This document shows, piece by piece, positions 56,970-64,000 of a stretch of DNA of 64,000 bases. The notes below the pieces were generated by a model, which had not been told where the DNA came from, ran no database searches, and worked only from the letters and a program-made list of their open reading frames with translations. The stretch is from Halichondria panicea. Lineage: Eukaryota > Porifera > Demospongiae > Suberitida > Halichondriidae. The stretch spans positions 372,001 through 436,000 of the forward strand of contig NC_087382.1 in NCBI RefSeq assembly GCF_963675165.1. The letters are read 5' to 3'. The position numbers and the translations under genes were made by a program. The number at the start of each line of letters is the position of its first letter. The stretch's first letter is position 1.

Positions 56970-58140
56970 TCGTCATCTATAGCCTTCGAACACACTCTGC
57001 AATACCACACTGCATTTTTTTAACAACTTCTATAACTTGTTTCAAAGCAGCCCAAGCATCTTCACTAAAGTATTTCTGTACGCTTTGCACACAAACATTC
57101 TTATCCAGACATGAAGCTGGAATTTGCTCCGGTTTATCTCCACATCTTCCTCTTCTACAAGCCTTGTCTTTGCCAGCACAGCTTCTTTAACTTGGCGGTC
57201 AACAAACCATGATAGAATAACTACAAAAAGTCACAATTGCCGTGGCAGCCATAGTTAATGTACCTTCATCCTTGTTAGAAGTAGATTTATTCAAAAATGA
57301 CACTGGCTTCCTAACTTAAACCTTTTGCATGAAGGTAAGCCAATTACTGTCTTTCTCTGCTCCTTTTAAATGCCCTTGTTTCTTGATTACAGGAAAAAGC
57401 TTGAGGCTACCTATGTCTATATGTATAGATGTATGTACTTACTATCACTAATAATTACTATACCACATGCATGCCATGGAATTTAAATTCAATTTAGTTT
57501 TGCATGCTAATTAAGTTACATACCACAACTTTTGTCTGTCTTGGAACTATGAATACCACATTGGGGACTGTTATCATGCAGCAGGAGCACTGCAGTCATG
57601 ACCTCTATCCTTGGTGAAATCTTCACCTTCTGGAGTTTCATCTAGTGATGGTTACACAATAATTAACGCATGTCGACTGTCTCGATAACAATAATAGTAT
57701 AATAAAACGGTACAATGTATATACTGTGATGTACACTCCTTACAATGTGGCTTTTGATTATAACATACAAATGTACCAGAAGTATCTTCACCTATCACAT
57801 AAACAATTGTTTCTTTGCCCTAGCTTGATCCATGTGTCCCTCGAACTCTTCATAGCATCATAGCGTCTCCTGAACACAGCCATGCATTCCCACCTCTGAA
57901 GCAAGCTAGTGTGGCTAATTCTTGAGCCATTATGTAGAACTTTTGATGCTGGGATAGCATGGACTTTCCTTTCTCACGTGCAATACTAGTAACCTGTATG
58001 CCATGTGCACAATTTGTGAAATCAAACGCACCTTAAAGAAATACTTAACTTACTTCAACAGATGACACATCTGTGGCAGGTGTCTTCTTATTCTTGAACG
58101 TTTCACGGGGGGCATGTAACTTGCAGTCCATCTAGGAGCT
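56970..58140 (-). pseudogene. Coding-like relic, minus strand, unidentified
   Basis: Several minus-strand pieces read like protein but do not join cleanly: about 57,995-57,780 (KGKSMLSQHQKFYIMAQEL), 57,640-57,525 (IEVMTAVLLLHDNS), 57,400-57,250 (KDSNWLTFMQKV then a stop), and 57,160-56,985 (CRRGRCGDKPEQIPASCLDK, then YFSEDAWAALKQVIEVVKKM). The last piece is cysteine-rich. No family could be named; it may be an eroded transposon or host gene. Confidence 0.3.
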
Positions 58141-58617
58141 ACACCAATAGCACTGTAATAATTATTATAGTGCACACCCATGTCAACTCAACACACAAAA
58201 ATGAGCACCCCTCCGATTTCAACAAAACTTGGTATATAGATACCTTACCATAAGTTATATAACTACACCCAATTTTAGCCCCATATGTCATATGGCTTCT
58301 TAGTTACGAGCCCTTGAAAACACTCAAACATTTACAAATTACGGTGACCCACCTATACGCTTCTTAGAGCATAACTTCTTCCGTGACAGATAAAAACTGT
58401 ACCACCGTACTCCTTATGATATAGTCTTTCAGGTGACGTGCTTAAAGGGGGTGGGCACTCGGTCAAAGGTCATTATTGTAACCCTTAAGTAAGCGTTACT
58501 CAAAAATGGCGTCTTTTTTTTACCAAACTAGTTTTTAGGTACTATTTTTTACCAAACTATATTCGGTATCTATGTCCCTCATCTTACGCCCTAGAGATTT
58601 GGGACACTATAACACAT

Positions 58618-59242
58618 TAGTCTCGAATACCCGCCTCAACCTAAAAGCTTGAGTCTGGTCAAACTCACATTGTGGTTTGGTTCAAGTGTGTCCAGGAATT
58701 TCTTGGACATTTAATTGGCCACAAGTGGGTGTGGAACATGAATAAAATTATAGTCTACATGAATATCATTATAGCTAACCGCCACAGCAGCATGGATTGT
58801 TACTAGTAGAAAGAATTAGCCCCAGACATGCAGAAGGCGACGTAGGAAAATTCATGGAGAGAGTTGTAAGGATATGATACTAGAACTCTCCAGACTAGCA
58901 ACAGGACCTTTGGAACACCTTGTCGAAATTAACAGCCTAAATGCTCATTTATGTGAATGTGACCGTCGACCATGGTTTCATGCCCCTCTAGCTCTGTGCA
59001 ATGATGGCTTCAAGCTCAGTGTTTTTCTCGTAGGCTTTCAACTCCTAGCCTTAATTGATACACTGTCTGATATAGCCCTCTAGCTCTGTGTATGTTCTGT
59101 CCCTAACATGCGGTGGCTTGTGGCTTTATCACTATGCTTGTGGGCGTGTAGTCCACTTGACTTTGCTGACTGTGCAGAACAAAGTTCATATGTGAGTTTG
59201 ACCAGACTCAAGCTTTTAGGTTGAGGCGGGTATTCGAGACTA
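58618..59242. mobile_element. TAG...CTA element with perfect 9-bp TSD (625 bp)
   Basis: TAGTCTCGAATACCCGCCTC with a TIR of about 55 bp. ATAACACAT flanks both sides (58,609-58,617; 59,243-59,251). A 69-codon frame inside is not recognisable. The 40-bp element at 20,244 shares both ends and looks like its deletion derivative. Confidence 0.93.
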
Positions 59243-59251
59243 ATAACACAT

Positions 59252-60388
59252 AGATACCTCATGCCCATGTTCTAACTGCGATTTAACCTATTGGTTATAT
59301 ACCCCCAGAGGAGGGTGGACAGGGTCAAAAGGTCAATAATGAATCATCACGTGAGCTTATGTTTTGTGTAGTAAATTTGCAAGTTTGACTGCACATCGCG
59401 CCCTGATTCTTGTGATAAAGTAGCCCCTTCATGTTACTGCTGCTGCAAATATTAGTTAACTTTTAGCTACTGCGCCCCTCCAGAGAAATCGTGCAGTCCC
59501 TAAAAGGGGTGACCTCTCACAAAGGTCGTAGTTCTGTCATGAATTGTCAAACTGACCTCTGACCTTGGAGCTACCGTGCTGTAGAGTGAATGTATAGCTC
59601 AGCTATATCATCATCTAAGTATACTCTTGTTTCCAGAATGAAAAGGTGGCCTGCTGGCTAGAAAAGAGCTTGTTAAAGTAGGTTCAAGGTTCAAGTATTT
59701 TAATTATTTTAATAAAGACTACGTCATTATTAACTTTTTGGCTTCGTGTCCAACCTCCTCTGATATACCCCTTTACCGGTCAAAATGTTGTAAATTTTAC
59801 AACAACAATCTGGGAGGGAGCGTGCTATCAACTTGTGAATGTTGCATGATATTGGATTCTGTGGCAGATCGGATAGTATCATGAATGCGATTATCCTTTG
59901 ATGTTCTGCTAAGCTGTTCAATTAGGACACTTAAAAAAATAAAAAAATAAAAAAAAAATAAAGTTTAAAACAAGCTAGACAGCATGTAGGACTGAGTAGT
60001 ATCCATTGGTAGACCCTCTGGACTATCTTGGTAGCCATAGAATATTTTCGAAGAGGAAGCAGCAAGCCATTTGCATGTGTACACAGGCACTTCTTCACAA
60101 GTGGACACAAGCTCTACAATAGTCTACATGCTTGCTAAGCAGCTTAGTTGACCAGAGTGCAGCTTTTAAAGGCCACACATACTTCCATCGAGGCAGCAGC
60201 AAGGCATAAAATTGATGGTTAGTTTGTGCACAGCCATTGACCCACGCCCATCTCTACAAGCCATTAGCCACTTCATTGGGAGCGGAGATAACATCAAGCT
60301 AATTTGGTGGGTTGGGCTCAGATGCAAACTAAAGTGATGGAACTGTTCCAGATTTTCCAGATTGTGTGCGGCTGAACGGGAAAGGGAT
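59252..60388. other. Intergenic, one A-rich run
   Basis: A run of A with scattered T (about 59,932-59,962) could be the tail of an old retroposed insertion, but no element body was recognised upstream. Minus-strand frames at 59,730-59,921 and 60,166-60,402 are unidentified. Confidence 0.4.
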
Positions 60389-60926
60389 ACAGAGGATTTC
60401 AAGTTGGTTGGCAGAAGTTAAAAGTTGAAGTGCAGTCAACCATGACCACTAATTGCATTAGTATGAAGAAACATACAGTGTGTGGTCATGGTTGAGTGCA
60501 CTTAAACTTTTAACTTAAAGTTGAAGTGCAGTCAACCATGACCACTAATTGCATTAGTATGAAGAAACGTACAGTGTGTGGTCATGGTTGAGTGCACTTA
60601 AACTTTTAACTTAAAGTTGAAGTGCAGTCAACCATGACCACTAATTGCATTAGTATGAAGAAACATACAGTGTGTGGTCATGGTTGAGTGCACTTAAACT
60701 TTTAACTTAAAGTTGAAGTGCAGTCAACCATGACCACTAATTGCATTAGTATGAAGAAACATACAGTGTGCGGTCATGGTTGAGTGCACTTAAACTTTTA
60801 ACTTAAAGTTGAAGTGCAGTCAACCATGACCACTAATTGCATTAGTATGAAGAAACGTACAGTGTGTGGTCATGGTTGAGTACACTTAAAATTTTAACTT
60901 ATGCCAACCAACTTGAAATCCTCTGT
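60389..60926. repeat. Five 96-bp palindromic tandem repeats between inverted flanks
   Basis: Units start AAAGTTGAAGTGCAGTCAAC at 60,421, 60,517, 60,613, 60,709 and 60,805. Each is nearly self-complementary (AGTCAACCATGACCAC versus GTGGTCATGGTTGA), so each can form a hairpin. The array is enclosed by an exact 25-bp inverted repeat, ACAGAGGATTTCAAGTTGG... (60,389-60,413) and its inverse (60,902-60,926). The right flank overlaps the start of the following open frame. Confidence 0.95.
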
Positions 60927-63350
60927 ACTAGAAATGCACTATAGCTTAGCAACAGTCAACCTATATATAAACAGCCAACCTAGCAACTGCATCATTTCTT
61001 TTGAAATGTCCGAAGCCATTTCTACATCTCTGCTAAGAAGAGTTCGAGTCGGGCCTGTTCCACCGCAGTTTAATATCAGTATGGATGAATGGATAGATAG
61101 TCATAGCTCCACCCACATGCACAACCAGCTCCTCCCCCAGCTTTTCAACCAGGAAGCGAGCTGCTCCTACTCCTCCTACTCTCGAAACAAAGAAACCTAA
61201 GCTTGCAAGTGCAAGGAAACGAGCGGCTCCTACTACTACTACTACTGTCGAGCAAAACCGTGCAAACGAAGATACCTAAGCTAGAATCCATGCTGTCAGC
61301 AGCGCTTCTCTACAGCAAGTGAAGCAGAACTAACTAAGCTGTTTAAGCCTTTTGTTCCTAAGAAGATGCAACTGCATGGTCTCTAAGAAACTTCCATTGC
61401 TGGGTGAAGAACAGAAGCAACCAAGACCAACTGGAGAAGTGTCCTGAAAATCTACTGGAGGAAATGGATACCAAGAAGCTCAACTATTGGCTTGCAGTAT
61501 TTTTAGTCGAGACCAGGAAGGTCACTGGAGAATCCTATCCTCCAACTACTCTACACAACATTATGTCAGGCCTCCTTCAATACATGCGAACTGTTGATCC
61601 ACAGAGGTGTCCAAACTTTTTTGCCAGAAACAATGCCAATTTTGTCACTCTTCAGAGCACCATGGACTCTGTGTTCAGAACATTGAGGAAGGAAGGTATT
61701 GGATCGGAGAAGAAAACAGCAAAGCCATTTTCGAAGGAAGAAGAGCAGCAACTTTGGTCATCTGGAGCATTGGGTGTGCAAGACCCTATATCACTTCAAC
61801 CTGCTGTATTCTTTTCAAATGGCAAAAGTTTTTGCCTGAGAGGAGGAAACGAGCATCGTGAACTTAAACTATCCCACGTAGGCTACAGATACACCGAGAA
61901 TGCATCCAAAAACCGTGCAGGTACTGCAGAACAAAACTGTCTTCATAGCAACAGTTCCTGAAGCTGAAGAAAGATGCCATTGCTACCTACTGGACCTGTA
62001 CATCAGTAAGCTTCCTAGAAAAGCTGATTTGTTTTACGTCCGTCCCCTCGAAAATGTCCAACTCGAATCTCAAACATGGTATACTTGTGTCCCTGTAGGA
62101 AAAAACAAACTGTACAAAATGGTGAACGACATGTGTACTCTTGCTGGGATTCTGGGAAGAACGAACCATAGCCTCAGAGCAACAGGAGCTACCGAGCTAT
62201 ACAATGCTGGTGTTCCAGAGAATATCATTAACCCTTTAACCGTCGGATTCTTAATTAACAGTGAAGTGAAATGTCTGTAAATTCTCTATCGGGTTTCCAG
62301 AGCAATAAAATGCCTAGTAACCATATACCAATAGAATGCCCATACAACAAGGAATAAAATGGTGCAACATATGTTGCCATAACAACCACGGTTATTACGC
62401 TCATCCGTTTTTATTATTTTAAATGCTCGGCCAGCGGTGAGATAAAATCCAAAAATTTTTTTTTATGGATCAGCCTATCATATAGTATAAAGGCTTGACT
62501 AAGCTTGATTTTCACATCATATGAATGTAACAGTGCTAAGATATATCAATTTGAAGTACAATACGTACATGTATTACTATATCGGTGAACGATCTATGAA
62601 ATTTACAAGCTCTACATAAAGACTGTTCATTACTGCTAATTCTATTTTAGCTATACTATACTTACTACTGATATTCTAGCTATACTATACTACTTGCCAG
62701 AGTCACACAGTTTGCCCTCTCCTGGTCTTTCACCGTCCTGGTCCATAGCTCTAGCGTCTAGGTCCATGTCATGCATGTCCTCAGTCCCAGACAGTTCATC
62801 AGCGTCTGGCATAAAGCTGGTAGCCTTTGGGAGGTATCCTACTATCCCCTCTCCTTCATAGGTACTGTCATCACCAGAGGAGACATCGCCATTGCTGTCC
62901 TCAAGCTGTTCAAGCACATCGGCACAAGTAAACAACCTAGCCATAGCTCTAAACTTCGTGCGGTAAAATGCTAATGAAATTTTAACATAGCAACGTGGCT
63001 TGGAAAATTCTAGGCTAAATTGCACGTGATTCTATAGCTCTTCCTCTATACAGGGATGTGCGTAGTTCGAGCTACTTCCTAAGTATCGCAGAATTAGAAT
63101 TTCGCAAAAAAAGTCACTATTGCGGGCCACGATCGTGGCCCGTGACGGTTAAAGGGTTAAAGAGCGAACTGGGCATCGTTCTTTGGAGTGTCTACGCATG
63201 TACGAGCGTACCAGTGAGAAGCAACAGAATGCCGTGTCCAGAGTTTTATCTGCAAAAAAAGAAACCAGTTTCAATGTGGAGATGACAAAACTGGCAGAAA
63301 ACACAACGAACATGCATTGCAACTCACTCATGCATCTGTTCCAGTCATGA
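60901..63350 (+). pseudogene. Crypton-type tyrosine recombinase gene, broken
   Basis: The frame reads from about 61,366 (WSLRNFHCWVKNRS) through KLNYWLAVFLVETRK and TTLHNIMSGLLQYMR to CLRGGNEHRELKLSH; then, after a frameshift near 61,915, LLDLYISKLP, VPVGKNKLYKMV and NHSLRATGATELYNAGVPEN at 62,220. It resumes at 63,161 with ERTGHRSLECLRMYER and stops at 63,348-63,350. The Arg, HxxR (HSLR), H (TGHR) and Tyr (MYER) residues of tyrosine recombinases are all present. This layout matches Crypton-derived DUF3504/KIAA1958-like proteins. The N-terminal part (60,901-61,366) is in other frames with stops. The piggyBac-like insertion separates HSLR from TGHR and the nucleophile Tyr. As it stands it cannot make an active recombinase. 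Confidence 0.82.
62232..63156 (-). mobile_element. Internally deleted piggyBac-like element in a TTAA site
   Basis: A 13-bp inverted end CCCTTTAACCGTC on both sides with TTAA duplicated at 62,228-62,231 and 63,157-63,160, the hallmark of piggyBac. On the minus strand an ATG at 62,944 opens MARLFTCADVLEQLEDSNGD and an acidic stretch, which resembles the N-terminus of piggyBac-type transposases. The frame ends at 62,690, so the catalytic part is missing. Length 925 bp. A palindrome GGGCCACGATCGTGGCCC lies next to the right end. Confidence 0.88.
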
Positions 63351-64000
63351 ACTTCCATAAATGCCAAGTGAACATCAACTAATACAGTCATGCATGGTCT
63401 ATCGCCGACAGTGGAGCTTCTCTCTACCATTAGTTATGTTATTATGTTACTGGACTACAATCATCTAGCTCTTATAATTATTTTGTTATTCCATTCATTG
63501 TAAATCACAATAAACTGTTATTGTTGTAGTTTGTAGCCCAGAGCAATCTATAGTACCGGTACTACAGCTCATAGTTCCCTGCTAAATACACTCAAATGGG
63601 ATCTAATGCTCGCCTTGTATAAGTTTTGTGATGGGATCAAGATATGGACTTTGCAATACAAGTTGGTGCAGTTATTGACATGCCTATGGGTCATTCCATA
63701 CGAATTCAACATTACCTAATGGCCGGGTGACTTCTCTAGAGTATAATTATGGTGAGGTAATAACACACATAAGAATTTAGGGTTATTTATTTTATGGCTT
63801 TTGAGGTATGGCCATCTGAATAATGCCGACGGTTTCACTCACTTAGTTGTACGTAAAGTACGTAAAGAGAAACAACTTATGATCAGAGTGTTTCCAAGGT
63901 GTATGACTAATATCATCTTGTAGCTTATGTAACATGGTTTCACATGGTATGTTATGCGGCTTCTATTAATTAATTTACTGATTATGGGATACATGTTAAA
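63351..64000. other. Intergenic to window end, nothing recognised
   Basis: No gene or repeat could be supported. Confidence 0.5.

Overview
The window looks like nuclear DNA of a demosponge, and Amphimedon queenslandica or a close relative is my best guess. This is inference. The grounds are AT-rich sequence with short GT-AG introns, a lineage-expanded receptor tyrosine kinase (RTK) with a tail full of tyrosine motifs, a Death-kinase-kelch fusion gene, an AIG1/septin-like GTPase and many small inverted-repeat transposons. There is no bacterial gene organisation, CRISPR array, rRNA or convincing tRNA.

Layout. Positions 1-12,487 and 38,560-46,141 are two copies of one duplicated block: an RTK gene followed by a secreted trypsin-like pseudoprotease. 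Copy A (left) is cut by the window edge, carries an expanded 66-bp minisatellite in an intron, holds about 5 kb of nested transposons between its two genes, and has a dead pseudoprotease. Copy B (right) has an open RTK frame from a transmembrane exon onward and an intact pseudoprotease frame. Between the copies lie a lesioned POT/SLC15-like transporter (13.75-15.3 kb, minus), two arrays of a 320-350 bp repeat in opposite orientations, a transposase-like multi-exon gene of the TNP2/CACTA type (18.35-20.56 kb, minus) head to head with a degenerate multi-copy-type gene (20.6-22.3 kb), an intact intronless GTPase gene (30.3-32.6 kb, minus) and a 5'-truncated retroelement (34.7-35.5 kb). To the right of copy B, 47.4-54.3 kb holds a four-exon gene predicted to encode a Death domain, a protein kinase and a six-blade kelch propeller in about 705 residues. 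The last 4 kb hold a Crypton-type tyrosine recombinase gene split by an internally deleted piggyBac-like element in a TTAA site.

The most unusual result is a family of insertions that begin TAG (or TATAG) and end CTA and are flanked by 9-bp target-site duplications. I found eleven; nine have perfect 9/9 duplications. Interiors range from 906 bp down to 25 bp, where little more than terminal sequence remains. They nest in each other and in a pogo-like element, and one interrupts a coding exon of the transposase-like gene. The 9-bp duplication is typical of Mutator-like elements, but no transposase for the family is visible here.

How the genes relate: the RTK and the Death-kinase-kelch protein are signalling proteins, and the GTPase belongs to a family often tied to immunity. 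The paired RTK and secreted pseudoprotease were duplicated together, which suggests but does not prove a functional link. Coordinates and splice sites were read by eye from the sequence; no alignment or database search was run.
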